Source: Pseudomonas fluorescens (lineage in GTDB: Bacteria; Pseudomonadota; Gammaproteobacteria; Pseudomonadales; Pseudomonadaceae). From it: DNA of 64,000 nt. The position numbers and the translations under genes are program-made. Under the pieces are notes generated by a model that did not search any database, had not been told where the DNA came from, and saw only the letters and a list, made by a program, of their open reading frames with translations. This document shows, one piece after another, positions 20,007 to 29,497 of the stretch. The DNA is taken from contig NZ_CP012830.1 in assembly GCF_001307155.1 (NCBI RefSeq), positions 372,001-436,000 of the forward strand. The letters run 5' to 3'. The first letter of the stretch is position 1. Every line of letters starts with the position of its first letter.

Positions 20007-21296
20007 ATGGCTGACAAAAAAGCGCAGTTGATCATCGAGGGCGCAGCCCCCGTCGAGCTGCCCATTTTAACCGGCACCGTTGGTCCCGATGTAATCGACG
20101 TTCGGGGCCTGACGGCCACGGGCCGTTTCACTTTTGACCCGGGTTTCATGTCGACCGCCTCTTGCGAATCGAAGATTACCTATATCGACGGCGACAACGG
20201 CATTTTGTTGCACCGCGGCTACCCGATCGAGCAACTCGCCGAGAAGTCGGACTATCTGGAAACCTGCTACCTGCTGCTCAACGGCGAATTGCCGACTGCA
20301 GAACAGAAGGCCCAGTTCGTCAGCACCGTCAAGAACCACACCATGGTTCATGAGCAACTGAAGACCTTCTTCAACGGCTTCCGTCGCGACGCCCACCCGA
20401 TGGCCGTCATGTGCGGTGTAGTCGGCGCCCTTTCGGCGTTCTACCACGACTCCCTGGACATCAATAACCCGCAGCATCGCGAAATCTCCGCGATCCGCCT
20501 GGTTGCCAAGATGCCAACCCTCGCAGCGATGGTTTACAAGTACTCCATGGGTCAACCCATGATGTACCCGCGCAACGACCTGTCGTATGCGGAAAACTTC
20601 CTGCACATGATGTTCAACACCCCGTGCGAGATCAAACCGATCAGCCCGGTACTCGCCAAGGCCATGGACCGGATCTTCATCCTCCACGCCGACCACGAGC
20701 AGAACGCATCGACCTCCACCGTACGCCTGGCCGGCTCGTCGGGTGCCAACCCGTTCGCCTGTATCGCTGCCGGTATCGCTGCACTTTGGGGCCCGGCTCA
20801 CGGCGGCGCCAACGAAGCCGTGCTGACCATGCTCGACGAAATTGGCGATGTCTCGAACATCGACAAGTTCATCGCCAAGGCCAAGGACAAGAACGATCCG
20901 TTCAAACTGATGGGCTTCGGTCACCGGGTTTACAAAAACCGCGACCCACGCGCTACCGTCATGAAAAAGACCTGCGACGAAGTGCTCAAGGAACTGGGTA
21001 TCCAGAACGATCCGCAACTCGAACTGGCCATGCGCCTGGAAGAGATCGCCCTGACCGACCCGTACTTCATCGAACGCTCGCTGTACCCGAACGTCGACTT
21101 CTACTCGGGGATCATCCTCAAGGCGATCGGCATTCCAACCAGTATGTTCACCGTGATCTTCGCCCTGGCGCGGACCGTTGGCTGGATCTCCCACTGGAAA
21201 GAAATGCTCTCCAGCCCGTACAAGATTGGCCGCCCGCGCCAGCTGTACACCGGCTACGAGTCGCGTGACATCACCCGGCTTGAAGACCGCAAGTAA
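20007..21296 (+). CDS. gltA: Citrate synthase (type II)
   Basis: 429 aa hexameric-type citrate synthase, condensing acetyl-CoA with oxaloacetate. Catalytic residues are visible at His265 (GPAHGGANE), His306 ([13 protein letters not shown]) and Asp364 (PNVDFYSG), equivalent to the E. coli triad. AGGAGG lies 5 nt upstream of the ATG. It is divergent from sdhCDAB and followed by a strong terminator, so it is monocistronic. Confidence 0.98.
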   Translation: MADKKAQLIIEGAAPVELPILTGTVGPDVIDVRGLTATGRFTFDPGFMSTASCESKITYIDGDNGILLHRGYPIEQLAEKSDYLETCYLLLNGELPTAEQKAQFVSTVKNHTMVHEQLKTFFNGFRRDAHPMAVMCGVVGALSAFYHDSLDINNPQHREISAIRLVAKMPTLAAMVYKYSMGQPMMYPRNDLSYAENFLHMMFNTPCEIKPISPVLAKAMDRIFILHADHEQNASTSTVRLAGSSGANPFACIAAGIAALWGPAHGGANEAVLTMLDEIGDVSNIDKFIAKAKDKNDPFKLMGFGHRVYKNRDPRATVMKKTCDEVLKELGIQNDPQLELAMRLEEIALTDPYFIERSLYPNVDFYSGIILKAIGIPTSMFTVIFALARTVGWISHWKEMLSSPYKIGRPRQLYTGYESRDITRLEDRK

Positions 21297-21329
21297 GACC
21301 TGTCTTGCGATAACGTCTTAGCTGCACCG

Positions 21330-21371
21330 AAAACGGCCTCTGCCTCTGATAAAAGAGCAGAGGCCGTTTTT
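21330..21371 (+). terminator. Terminator of gltA
   Basis: A 14-bp stem AAAACGGCCTCTGC/GCAGAGGCCGTTTT followed by T residues, about 34 bp after the gltA stop. Confidence 0.92.
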
Positions 21372-21448
21372 GTTTACCCCGGATCACCCCACCGCCCCCT
21401 GTAAACCCGCCATACACGATGCCCCCCGAAGAACCGACGCGCCTGATT

Positions 21449-21499
21449 TGCGACTGCTGCGCAGCCGAACGCAGCCTCGCAGGCTCGGCAGCTGCTACG
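21449..21499. repeat. Solitary REP-like half element
   Basis: ACTGCTGCGCAGCC followed by AACGCAGCCTCGCAGGCTCGGCAGCTGCTAC-type sequence, the same family as the perfect palindrome at 34891-34997 but without a second long arm. It lies between the gltA and actP terminators. Confidence 0.55.
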
Positions 21500-21515
21500 G
21501 AGAGCGTACTTCTCA

Positions 21516-21549
21516 TAAAAAATGCCCCGATCTCTCGACCGGGGCATTT
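21516..21549 (-). terminator. Terminator of actP
   Basis: On the minus strand the stem AATGCCCCG/CGGGGCATT is followed by six T, 46 bp after the actP stop. It is closely similar to the brnQ terminator. Confidence 0.88.
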
Positions 21550-21594
21550 CTGTTTAACGCTGCTTATATAGAGACGCTTATACAACCCTGTACG

Positions 21595-23253
21595 TTAGTG
21601 CGACACCGCCCCGCTCGCCCCCAATCCGGTCTGCGAACGGACGAATTGCGGGAAGAACAGCGCCCGCTCATTGTCAGCCGCTGCGGACTTGTCGGTGATC
21701 GAGAAGAACCAGATACCGACAAAGGCAATGGCCATCGAGAACAGCGCCGGGTACTCATACGGGAAGATCGCCTTCTCGTGCCCCATGATCTGCACCCAAA
21801 TGGTCGGGCCCAGCACCATCAGGCCCACCGCACTGACCAGCCCCATCCAGCCGCCGACCATCGCACCGCGCGTAGTCAGTTTCTTCCAGTACATGGAAAG
21901 CAGCAGTACCGGGAAGTTGCAGCTGGCAGCGATCGAGAATGCCAGGCCCACCATGAACGCGATGTTCTGGCTTTCGAACAGGATGCCCAGAACAATCGCC
22001 AACACGCCCAAGGCGATGGTGGTGATCTTCGAAACCCGGATCTCATCCTTCTCGTTGGCCTTGCCCTTCTTGATCACACTGGCGTACAGGTCGTGAGACA
22101 CCGCCGTGGCCCCGGCCAGGGTCAGTCCGGCAACCACCGCCAGAATGGTGGCGAAGGCTACTGCCGAGATGAAGCCGAGGAAGATACTGCCGCCCACCGC
22201 ATTGGCCAGGTGCACCGCCGCCATGTTGTTGCCGCCCAACAGCGCGCCCGTAGCGTCCTTGAAGGCCGGATTGGTGCTGACCAGCAGGATTGCGCCGAAA
22301 CCGATGATGAACGTCAGGATGTAGAAGTAACCGATGAAGCCGGTGGCATACAGCACGCTTTTGCGCGCTTCTTTAGCGTCACTCACGGTGAAGAAGCGCA
22401 TCAGGATGTGCGGCAGGCCAGCGGTACCGAACATCAATGCCAGGCCAAGGGAGAATGCCGAGATCGGGTCTTTCACCAGACCGCCCGGACTCATGATCGC
22501 TTCACCTTTAGGGTGAACCTTGATCGCCTCGGAGAACAGCGTATTGAAGTCGAAGTGAACATGCTTCATCACCATCAGCGCCATGAACGACGCACCGGAC
22601 AACAACAGCACAGCCTTGATGATCTGCACCCAAGTGGTCGCCAGCATGCCGCCGAACAACACATAGAGGCACATCAGGATCCCCACCAGAATCACCGCAA
22701 CATGGTAATCCAGGCCAAACAGCAGCTGGATCAGCTTGCCGGCACCGACCATTTGCGCGATCAGGTAGAACGCCACCACCACCAGCGAACCACAGGCGGA
22801 CAAGGTGCGAATCTGGGTTTGCCCAAGGCGGTAGGACGCCACGTCGGCAAAGGTGTACTTACCCAGGTTACGCAGACGCTCGGCGATCAAAAACAGAATG
22901 ATCGGCCAGCCCACCAGGAAGCCGATCGAGTAGATCAGGCCATCGTAGCCAGACGCAAACACCAGTGCGGAAATCCCCAGGAAGGACGCCGCCGACATGT
23001 AGTCACCGGCAATCGCCAGGCCGTTCTGCAAACCGGTGATCCTGCCACCCGCCGCGTAGTAGTCAGCCGCCGACTTATTGCGCTTGGAGGCCCAGTAGGT
23101 GATGCACAGCGTTGCGCCGACGAACACTACGAACATCAGGATCGCCGAGACGTTGAGCGGTTGTTTATGCACTTCGCCAGTAAGCGCTTCGGCCGCCCAA
23201 ACGGCCGGTGCGAAGGCTGCAATGCCTAAAGCTGCCAATAGACGCCGGATCAT
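21595..23253 (-). CDS. actP: Acetate/cation symporter
   Basis: 552 aa sodium:solute symporter (SSS family) with about thirteen transmembrane helices and an N-terminal signal-like segment, as in ActP. Recognised by [17 protein letters not shown] and [16 protein letters not shown]. Imports acetate and other short acids, feeding acetyl-CoA for the nearby citrate synthase. Coupled to the DUF485 gene by a 4-nt ATGA overlap. No acs gene is in the window. Confidence 0.95.
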   Translation of the reverse strand: MIRRLLAALGIAAFAPAVWAAEALTGEVHKQPLNVSAILMFVVFVGATLCITYWASKRNKSAADYYAAGGRITGLQNGLAIAGDYMSAASFLGISALVFASGYDGLIYSIGFLVGWPIILFLIAERLRNLGKYTFADVASYRLGQTQIRTLSACGSLVVVAFYLIAQMVGAGKLIQLLFGLDYHVAVILVGILMCLYVLFGGMLATTWVQIIKAVLLLSGASFMALMVMKHVHFDFNTLFSEAIKVHPKGEAIMSPGGLVKDPISAFSLGLALMFGTAGLPHILMRFFTVSDAKEARKSVLYATGFIGYFYILTFIIGFGAILLVSTNPAFKDATGALLGGNNMAAVHLANAVGGSIFLGFISAVAFATILAVVAGLTLAGATAVSHDLYASVIKKGKANEKDEIRVSKITTIALGVLAIVLGILFESQNIAFMVGLAFSIAASCNFPVLLLSMYWKKLTTRGAMVGGWMGLVSAVGLMVLGPTIWVQIMGHEKAIFPYEYPALFSMAIAFVGIWFFSITDKSAAADNERALFFPQFVRSQTGLGASGAVSH

Positions 23254-23561
23254 TGCTGAGCCTCCTTGAGAATCGCATTGTTCAGGTCGTCGAATTCGCC
23301 ATTGGCGCGTCGTACGTAGATGGCCGTCAGGACGAAGGCCGACACAATCAGCCCTACACCAATCGGTATGCCCCAGGTAATCGATGACTCAGGGCTGATC
23401 TTCGCCCCCAGTAGATGCGGCCCGTAAGCAATCAGAAGAATGAATCCTGCGTACAGCCCAAGCATGATCGCCGAGAGAATCCAGGCGAACCGCTCTCGTT
23501 TGCGAACCAGCTCCTTGAAGCGCGGGCTGTTTTGAATCGAGAGGTAAATGCTGTCGTTCAT
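23250..23561 (-). CDS. DUF485 membrane protein, ActP partner (YjcH-like)
   Basis: 103 aa with two transmembrane helices (about 25-45 and 60-85) and charged ends, the DUF485 layout. In many bacteria this gene directly precedes actP, as here, and is thought to help the permease; its exact role is unproven. GAGGA precedes the ATG at 23561. The sequence AAAAACAA immediately before and including the first A of the start codon matches the Hfq/Crc target pattern AAnAAnAA, so catabolite repression is plausible. Confidence 0.9.
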   Translation of the reverse strand: MNDSIYLSIQNSPRFKELVRKRERFAWILSAIMLGLYAGFILLIAYGPHLLGAKISPESSITWGIPIGVGLIVSAFVLTAIYVRRANGEFDDLNNAILKEAQQ

Positions 23562-23725
23562 TGTTTTTATCCTCGCAGCACAGATTTTAGTTGGAACGTA
23601 TCCACTCTATGCGGCTGCAGAACAGGTTCCAGACGACCTTAGTATTAGAACGACATGACCATTTCGCCAATTTTCAGTCGATAAAAAGCGCCCCTCCCCA
23701 ACAAAAATACAAAAGCCACCTACAT

Positions 23726-23798
23726 CACTGTAGGAGCACGGCTTGCCGGCGATGACGTCCTTAAGACCGCATCGCGAGCAAGCTCGGCTCCTACAGTG
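23726..23798. repeat. REP-like palindrome, GTAGGAGC family variant
   Basis: CACTGTAGGAGC at 23726 is inverted at GCTCCTACAGTG ending 23798. Further out, GCCACCT (23715) pairs with AGGTGGC (23804), so the whole can form one large hairpin just after the binding-protein gene and may end its transcript. Between DUF485 and this element nothing else is seen except the DUF485 promoter region. Confidence 0.75.
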
Positions 23799-23844
23799 AT
23801 ATCAGGTGGCCCTGGAACGTGCTGATCAGACGTGTCAGATCAAA

Positions 23845-24696
23845 TTACTTGGTCCACTCGGCGACGCGCGCCGGGTGTTTGGTCACCCACTCCTTGGCTG
23901 CCACTTCAGGTTTGGCACCATCCTGGATGGCCAGCATGACTTCGCCGATTTCGTCTTTCGACGCCCACTGGAAGTTCTTCAGGAACTTCGCAACTTCCGG
24001 CGCTTTGGTTGCCAGCTCTTTGCTACCGATGCTGTTTACGGTTTCAGCTGCGCCATAAACGCCTTTTGGGTCTTCCAGGAAGCGCAGTTTCCACTTGGCG
24101 AACATCCAGTGAGGTACCCAACCGGTGACCGCGATGGATTCGTTTTTCTTCTCGGCACGGGTCAGCTCGGCAATCATGCCGGCGCCGGAACTGGCCTTGA
24201 GGGTGTAGTTGCTCAGACCGTAGTCCTTGATCGCCTGATCGGTCTTGAGCATCACGCCTGAACCGGCGTCAATGCCGACGATACGACCTTTGAAGCTCTC
24301 GTCGGTTTTAAGATCCTCAATGGTCTTGGCCTTGACGTACTCCGGCACGATCAGACCGATTTTCGCATCCTTGAAGTTCGGGCCGTAATCGACGACCTGA
24401 TCCTTGTTCTTCGCCCAGTATTCGCCATGGGTCACTGGCAGCCAGGCCGACAGCATTGCATCGAGTTTACCGGTGGCTACACCCTGCCACATGATCCCGG
24501 TGGCCACGGCTTGCAGTTTCACGTCGTAGCCGAGCTTTTGCTTGATCACTTCTGCAGCCACGTTGGTGGTGGCGACGCTGTCCGACCAGCCATCGACATA
24601 ACCGATCGTCACTGCCTTGCTTTCGGCGCTGGCCACAGTAGAACTGATCGCCAGCACCAAAGCCGCACCTGCGCCCAAGAGTAGTCGCATCTTCAT
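23845..24696 (-). CDS. Glycine betaine/quaternary amine ABC substrate-binding protein (orphan)
   Basis: 283 aa periplasmic binding protein of the OpuAC/ProX type. Signal peptide MKMRLLLGAGAALVLAISST followed by VASA cleavage. Trp-containing ligand-box motifs are visible: YVDGWSDSVAT, SAWLPVTHGEYW and GWVPHWMFAKW, as used for cation-pi binding of betaine, choline or carnitine. No ATPase or permease gene is adjacent, so it presumably docks to a shared ABC core elsewhere, as known for Pseudomonas CbcX, CaiX and BetX. Which ligand it prefers cannot be told. GGGAAG is about 7 nt upstream of the ATG. Confidence 0.9.
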   Translation of the reverse strand: MKMRLLLGAGAALVLAISSTVASAESKAVTIGYVDGWSDSVATTNVAAEVIKQKLGYDVKLQAVATGIMWQGVATGKLDAMLSAWLPVTHGEYWAKNKDQVVDYGPNFKDAKIGLIVPEYVKAKTIEDLKTDESFKGRIVGIDAGSGVMLKTDQAIKDYGLSNYTLKASSGAGMIAELTRAEKKNESIAVTGWVPHWMFAKWKLRFLEDPKGVYGAAETVNSIGSKELATKAPEVAKFLKNFQWASKDEIGEVMLAIQDGAKPEVAAKEWVTKHPARVAEWTK

Positions 24697-25026
24697 CGTT
24701 ACTTCCCCGAAAGTGCTGCGCCCGACGGATGCCGAGCAGCGTCAATGTATTGTTATGGTGCCCAGCGCCCCCATCACGCCTCACCGCAAATCCGTTCGAA
24801 CATCAGCGGAGTACTGACGAGTCGATAATCAACCTCGCGCCTGCGGCGACCTGCTCTGCCTGCGACCTCAAGGCATCGAGAAACGACATCAGAACGCCAG
24901 TAATCGCGCCCTGCAAAAATGCCCCTGCGAATCCCGCCTGAACTTTGCATGTCAAAACCATGCAGGTCACCAAGCACGGGACAAATGCAGGTAAGATGCG
25001 CGGCTTTGTTCCCAGACGGCCTGACC
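24697..25026. other. 330-bp divergent intergenic region
   Basis: No gene is seen here. It should hold promoters for the binding-protein gene (minus) and the GH17 gene (plus). A TGCATG-N7-CATGCA dyad lies at 24946-24964, and TGCAGGT is repeated about 25 bp later. No convincing -35/-10 pair. Confidence 0.5.
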
Positions 25027-26580
25027 ATGCCCGCCACCTCGCGCTTCCCCTTCTTCGCTTATCTATTTGCCTGCCTGCTTGGCCTGTTTGCCCTTGGTGG
25101 TTACTGGTACGGGCTCGGTCAACCGGTGCTGCTGCCGGACGTGGCCAGCGCCACGCACAAATTGCAGTGCGCCTCGTACACACCGTTCGACAAGGACCAA
25201 TCGCCATTCGATCAGCCGTTCAAACTGCGCCCTGAACGCATGGACGCCGACCTCGCGTTGCTGGCAACCCGCTTCGAGTGCATTCGCACCTATTCGATGA
25301 CCGGTCTCGAAGCGCTGCCAGACCTGGCGCGCAAGCATGGCCTGAAGCTGATGATCGGCGCCTGGGTCAACAGCAACCCGGTGGACACTGCCAAGGAAGT
25401 CGAACTGCTGATCGCCGAGGCCAACGCCAACCCGGACGTGGTCAGCTCAGTGATCGTAGGCAACGAAACCCTGCTGCGCAAGGAAGTCACCGGCGCGCAA
25501 TTGGCCAAGCTGATCAACCACGTCAAGAGCCACGTCAAACAGCCAGTGACCTACGCCGACGTCTGGGAGTTCTGGCTCAAGCATCCTGAAGTCGCCCCGG
25601 CGGTGGACTTCCTGACCATCCATTTGCTGCCGTACTGGGAAGATGATCCGTCCAACATCGACGCCGCCCTGCAGCACGTTGCCGAGGTTCGGCAGATCTT
25701 CGGCAGCCGCTTCGCGCCCAAGGACGTGCTGATTGGCGAAACCGGCTGGCCGAGCGAAGGTCGCCAGCGGGAAACCGCAGTACCGAGCCGAGTCAATGAA
25801 GCCAAGTTCATTCGTGGTTTTGTGGCGATGGCCGAGCAGCAAGGCTGGCACTACAACCTGATCGAAGCCTTTGACCAACCGTGGAAACGCGCCAGTGAAG
25901 GAGCGGTCGGCGGTTACTGGGGGCTGTTCGACGCAAACCGCCAGGACAAGGGCGTACTGGCAGGCCCCGTCACCAACCTGCCGTTCTGGCCGCAATGGCT
26001 GGCCGTCGGCGGCCTGATCTTCGTCGGTACGCTGATGCTTGGCGGCCGCGTACGCAGTACTCGCGCAGCGTTGGTGTTGCCACTGCTCGGTGCGGTCGCT
26101 GCATGCTCCATTGGCACCTGGGGTGAGCTGGCTCGCGCTACCAGCCGCTTTGCCGATGAGTGGATCTGGGCTGCGTTACTGACCGGCCTGAACTTTTTGG
26201 TGCTGGCTCATGCGGCGTTGTTCCTCAGCGCCAGAACCGGTTGGCGTGAACGCGCCTTCAATGCACTGGAACGTCGCGCTGGCTGGCTGCTCGCTGCCGC
26301 CGGATTCGCTGGCGCGGTGATGATGCTGGGGCTGGTGTTCGAACCGCGCTATCGCAGCTTCCCGAGCGCCGCCCTGCTGCTGCCAGCGCTGGTCTATCTG
26401 ATTCGCCCGGTCAGCGCACCGCGCCGGGAAATTGCACTGCTGACTTTCATCATCGGCGCCAGCATCGCCCCGCAGCTGTACCGCGAAGGCCTGTTCAACC
26501 AGCAAGCCTGGGGCTGGGCGCTGGTTTGCCTGCTGATGATTGCCGCGCTGTGGCGCAGCTTGCGGGTTCGCAATACCTGA
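25027..26580 (+). CDS. Membrane-anchored GH17 beta-1,3-glucan enzyme (likely transglucosylase)
   Basis: 517 aa. An N-terminal transmembrane anchor (about 9-28) is followed by a GH17 TIM-barrel domain facing the periplasm (about 40-330) with acid/base Glu147 in VGNE and nucleophile Glu238 in GETGWP. Then come about six transmembrane helices to the C terminus. This architecture matches bacterial GH17 beta-1,3-glucosyltransferases linked to cyclic or branched beta-glucan formation (NdvB-type systems). I start at ATG 25027 with AGACGG 7 nt upstream; the frame is open 36 codons further but is not hydrophobic there. No glucan synthase gene is adjacent, so its donor glucan is unknown. Confidence 0.88.
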   Translation: MPATSRFPFFAYLFACLLGLFALGGYWYGLGQPVLLPDVASATHKLQCASYTPFDKDQSPFDQPFKLRPERMDADLALLATRFECIRTYSMTGLEALPDLARKHGLKLMIGAWVNSNPVDTAKEVELLIAEANANPDVVSSVIVGNETLLRKEVTGAQLAKLINHVKSHVKQPVTYADVWEFWLKHPEVAPAVDFLTIHLLPYWEDDPSNIDAALQHVAEVRQIFGSRFAPKDVLIGETGWPSEGRQRETAVPSRVNEAKFIRGFVAMAEQQGWHYNLIEAFDQPWKRASEGAVGGYWGLFDANRQDKGVLAGPVTNLPFWPQWLAVGGLIFVGTLMLGGRVRSTRAALVLPLLGAVAACSIGTWGELARATSRFADEWIWAALLTGLNFLVLAHAALFLSARTGWRERAFNALERRAGWLLAAAGFAGAVMMLGLVFEPRYRSFPSAALLLPALVYLIRPVSAPRREIALLTFIIGASIAPQLYREGLFNQQAWGWALVCLLMIAALWRSLRVRNT

Positions 26581-26608
26581 TAAATCGCATTGAATATCGG
26601 CGGTCTTT

Positions 26609-26736
26609 TGTGGCGAGGGGGCTTGCCCCCGCTGGACTACGGAGTAGTCCCGAGTCCAGCCGGTTCACTACAAGCCTTTTACGGCTGCTTCGCAGCCGAA
26701 CGGGGCGGTGCGGCGTTCCGTCAAGCCCCCTCGCCA
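26609..26736. repeat. REP-like palindrome pair, TGGCGAGGGGGCTTG family
   Basis: TGGCGAGGGGGCTTG near 26611 is inverted at CAAGCCCCCTCGCCA (26722-26736), with smaller hairpins between (for example GGCTGCTTCGCAGCC). The right arm forms the last codons and stop of the gene at 26721. A related element lies at 39674-39801. Confidence 0.82.
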
Positions 26737-27092
26737 CGAGCCCGCACCAACCGCAACCCTGCGATCACCACGGCAAATACCGCAATGCCGGTGTTATACA
26801 GCGCCAATGCCGGAAATCCGAACACCAGTGCCAACACCGCCAGCCACCAGCCAGCCCGGCCCGGCACCACAAAGCCCAGCACCGCTGCCGCCAATGCAGC
26901 CCCGCCCATCACCTTGAAGTGAATCATCAAGCCGAGGGTCGAGCGCGCCTGGCATTCCCAACGGCTCGCCTCATCAACGCAGAGACCCACCCACTGGGCA
27001 TCCTCCATCAGGACATAACGCAGGCCATAACTGGCGGCCAGCCACAGCGGCAAGGCGATAAGCAAAATAATGACGGGCAGACGGCGAGACAT
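26721..27092 (-). CDS. Hypothetical membrane protein
   Basis: 123 aa with about three hydrophobic helices (residues 5-25, 55-78 and 80-112) and a cysteine pair in the loop (GLCVDEASRWECQ) that could form a disulfide on the periplasmic side. I do not recognise a named family. GGAG is 6 nt upstream of the ATG. Its final six codons (RGEGA and stop) are encoded by a REP-like arm, so the element has supplied the C terminus. Confidence 0.7.
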   Translation of the reverse strand: MSRRLPVIILLIALPLWLAASYGLRYVLMEDAQWVGLCVDEASRWECQARSTLGLMIHFKVMGGAALAAAVLGFVVPGRAGWWLAVLALVFGFPALALYNTGIAVFAVVIAGLRLVRARGEGA

Positions 27093-27315
27093 GAAGCACT
27101 CCGATAAACGAAAACGGCGCCCAGCTTAATCGCCCGCCAGCCGTAAGCAAGCGAGACCCGTAGAAATCTGTTCAGACAATCGCTGCAAAGTGTATCGTTC
27201 AGCCGCTATTGATCCGAATTCAGCCTCTTTGGTGCCGCCGCATGGCACTTTGGCGCAGCAGCGGTGGTCATAGCCTGCGAACATCATCAGGTACCTTCCT
27301 CTAAGGGAATTAGTC

Positions 27316-28614
27316 ATGCTCCGTTCCTTGCGCTTTGCTGCCTTGATAAGCGGCGTTATTTTGAGTGCGTCCGCACTGGCGGCAGACATCGACGCCGTCA
27401 GTTATGGCTACCCCTTGACCAACCCGTTCGAGGCGACCATCGCCACGACCCCGCCGGAGTTGCGTCCCGAGTTGCCGTCCGATGACGCGATCCATCAATC
27501 CGACTACACCCTGAAGCTGCGCCCGGAACGCGAGTTCGACCTGCCGGACAATTTCTGGCCAGTGAAAAAGCTCACCTATCGCATGGCCACACAGGATCAC
27601 GCCGCACCGCTGATTTTCCTGATTGCCGGCACCGGCGCGCGCTTTGACAGCAGCATTAACGAATACCTGAAAAAGCTCTACTACAAGGCCGGTTATCACG
27701 TCGTGCAACTGTCCTCACCGACCAGTTTCGACTTCATGAGCGCCGCTTCCCGCTTTGCCACCCCGGGCGTGTCCAAGGAAGACGCCGAGGACATGTACCG
27801 CGTGATGCAAGCGGTGCGTGCACAAAACCCGAAGCTGCCAATCACCGACTACTACCTCACCGGCTACAGCCTGGGTGGACTGGATGCGGCGTTTGTCAGC
27901 AAGCTGGATGAAACCCGACGCAGCTTCAACTTCAAGAAAGTCTTGCTGCTCAATCCTCCAGTCAACCTCTACACCTCTGTCACCAACCTCGACAAGCTTG
28001 TACAAACGGAAGTCAAGGGCATCAACAACAGCACCACGTTCTATGAACTGATGCTCAACAAGCTGACGCGCTACTTCCAGCAAAAAGGCTACATCGACCT
28101 CAACGACGCGCTGGTCTACGACTTCCAGCAATCGAAACAGCACCTGAGCAACGAACAGATGGCCATGCTGATCGGCACCTCGTTCCGTTTTTCGGCCGCC
28201 GACATCACCTTCACCTCGGACCTGATCAACCGACGCGGCCTGATCACCCCGCCCAAGTTTCCGATCACCGAAGGCACCAGCCTCACGCCATTCCTCAAGC
28301 GTGCACTGCAATGTGATTTCAACTGCTACCTCACCGAGCAGGTGATCCCGATGTGGCGCGCCCGGACCGACGGCGGCAGCATCTTGCAGTTGATTGACCA
28401 GGTCAGCCTCTACGCACTCAAGGACTACCTGCACGACAGCCCGAAAATTGCCGTGATGCACAATGCCGACGATGTAATCCTCGGCCCGGGCGACCTCGGT
28501 TTCTTGCGTAAAACCTTCGGCGATCGCCTGACGGTTTACCCTCACGGCGGCCATTGCGGCAACCTCAACTACCGCGTCAACGCCGACGCCATGCTGGAGT
28601 TCTTCCGTGGCTAA
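27316..28614 (+). CDS. Secreted alpha/beta hydrolase coupled to mlaA
   Basis: 432 aa. Signal peptide with cleavage after ALAA (about residue 23). An alpha/beta hydrolase domain follows, with the nucleophile elbow GYSLGG (Ser185), an acid candidate in HNADDVIL and a His in PHGGHCGN near the C terminus. I cannot name the substrate; lipid or acyl ester is a reasonable guess given its partner. AAGGGA is 7 nt upstream of the ATG. It overlaps the GTG start of mlaA by 8 nt, so the two are translationally coupled. The 223-bp gap upstream is a divergent promoter region with no clear signals. Confidence 0.85.
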   Translation: MLRSLRFAALISGVILSASALAADIDAVSYGYPLTNPFEATIATTPPELRPELPSDDAIHQSDYTLKLRPEREFDLPDNFWPVKKLTYRMATQDHAAPLIFLIAGTGARFDSSINEYLKKLYYKAGYHVVQLSSPTSFDFMSAASRFATPGVSKEDAEDMYRVMQAVRAQNPKLPITDYYLTGYSLGGLDAAFVSKLDETRRSFNFKKVLLLNPPVNLYTSVTNLDKLVQTEVKGINNSTTFYELMLNKLTRYFQQKGYIDLNDALVYDFQQSKQHLSNEQMAMLIGTSFRFSAADITFTSDLINRRGLITPPKFPITEGTSLTPFLKRALQCDFNCYLTEQVIPMWRARTDGGSILQLIDQVSLYALKDYLHDSPKIAVMHNADDVILGPGDLGFLRKTFGDRLTVYPHGGHCGNLNYRVNADAMLEFFRG

Positions 28615-29398
28615 ACACCTCCTTCTGCTAGCTGCACTGCTTGGCGCAGTCGGCTATGCCCATGCCGACAACAGCAAGGCCAACTCCACGACTGTGGTTG
28701 ATCAGGACGGCTTCACCGAGCCGATGACCAAACTCAAGTTCAACCCGGGACTGGACCAGCGTGAGTTCGAACGCTCGACCCTGAATGCGCTGAGTGTCTA
28801 TGACCCGCTGGAGTCGTGGAACCGTCGGGTCTACCACTTCAACTACCGCTTCGACCAATGGGTGTTTCTGCCGGTGGTCGACGGTTATCGCTACGTCACC
28901 CCAAGCTTCCTGCGCACTGGCGTCAGCAACTTTTTCAACAACCTGGGTGACGTACCCAATCTGGTGAACAGCCTGCTGCAGTTCAAGGGCCAGCGCTCAC
29001 TGGACATCACCGGGCGATTGCTGCTCAACACGACCCTCGGCATCGGCGGCCTGTGGGACCCGGCCACTGCCATGGGCCTGCCGCGCCAGGTCGAAGACTT
29101 CGGCCAGACGCTGGGCTTCTACGGGGTTCCGGGCGGCGCTTACTTCGTACTGCCAATCCTCGGCCCCTCGAACCTGCGTGATACCGCAGGCCTTGCGGTC
29201 GACTATACGGCGGAGTCGGCCATCAACTACCTGAACGTCTCGAAAGTCAGCGCAAACCACCCGGAAATCTGGGTCCTGCGCAGCATCGACAAGCGCTATC
29301 AGACCAACTTCCGCTACGGCCAGCTGAACTCGCCGTTCGAGTACGAGAAAGTGCGTTACGTGTACACCGAAGCACGCAAGCTGCAGATTGCCGAGTAA
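28607..29398 (+). CDS. mlaA: MlaA/VacJ family outer-membrane lipid transport protein
   Basis: 263 aa. The MlaA ring domain is clear: DPLESWNRRVYHFNYRFDQ, VSNFFNNLGDVPNLVN, LLNTTLGIGGLWDPA and DFGQTLGFYGVPGGAYFVLP. In E. coli MlaA removes mislocalised phospholipid from the outer leaflet with OmpC and the MlaFEDB system. The predicted signal peptide ends AHA-D without any lipobox cysteine, so unlike E. coli MlaA this form is probably not lipidated. GTG start inside the end of the hydrolase gene. Followed by a strong terminator. Confidence 0.93.
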   Translation: MAKHLLLLAALLGAVGYAHADNSKANSTTVVDQDGFTEPMTKLKFNPGLDQREFERSTLNALSVYDPLESWNRRVYHFNYRFDQWVFLPVVDGYRYVTPSFLRTGVSNFFNNLGDVPNLVNSLLQFKGQRSLDITGRLLLNTTLGIGGLWDPATAMGLPRQVEDFGQTLGFYGVPGGAYFVLPILGPSNLRDTAGLAVDYTAESAINYLNVSKVSANHPEIWVLRSIDKRYQTNFRYGQLNSPFEYEKVRYVYTEARKLQIAE

Positions 29399-29415
29399 GG
29401 CATTCAGCGGGTAAC

Positions 29416-29453
29416 AAAAAAGGCCATTCGATATGAATCGAATGGCCTTTTTT
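29416..29453. terminator. Bidirectional terminator, mlaA and DUF808
   Basis: An 11-bp stem GGCCATTCGAT/ATCGAATGGCC flanked by A6 and T7, 20 bp after the mlaA stop. It serves the converging DUF808 gene as well. Confidence 0.93.
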
Positions 29454-29476
29454 ATTTAGCTTTGCATACATCGCAA

Positions 29477-29495
29477 AGATCGCAGCCTGCGATCT
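29477..29495. repeat. Short palindrome AGATCGCAG-N-CTGCGATCT
   Basis: A perfect 9-bp stem with a single central base just after the DUF808 stop. The same arms bound the larger element at 31156-31215, so this is the minimal form of that repeat family. Confidence 0.6.
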
Positions 29496-29497
29496 TT

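Noticed and set aside
21370..23229. A 619-codon plus-strand frame
   Set aside because: Runs through the gltA and actP terminators and then antisense to actP; low-complexity protein rich in Gln, Arg and His.
27200..27315. A sigma-54 promoter (TGGCAC near 27243) upstream of the secreted hydrolase gene
   Set aside because: The GG and GC doublets are spaced one base short of the sigma-54 requirement and the -12 element lacks TTGC.
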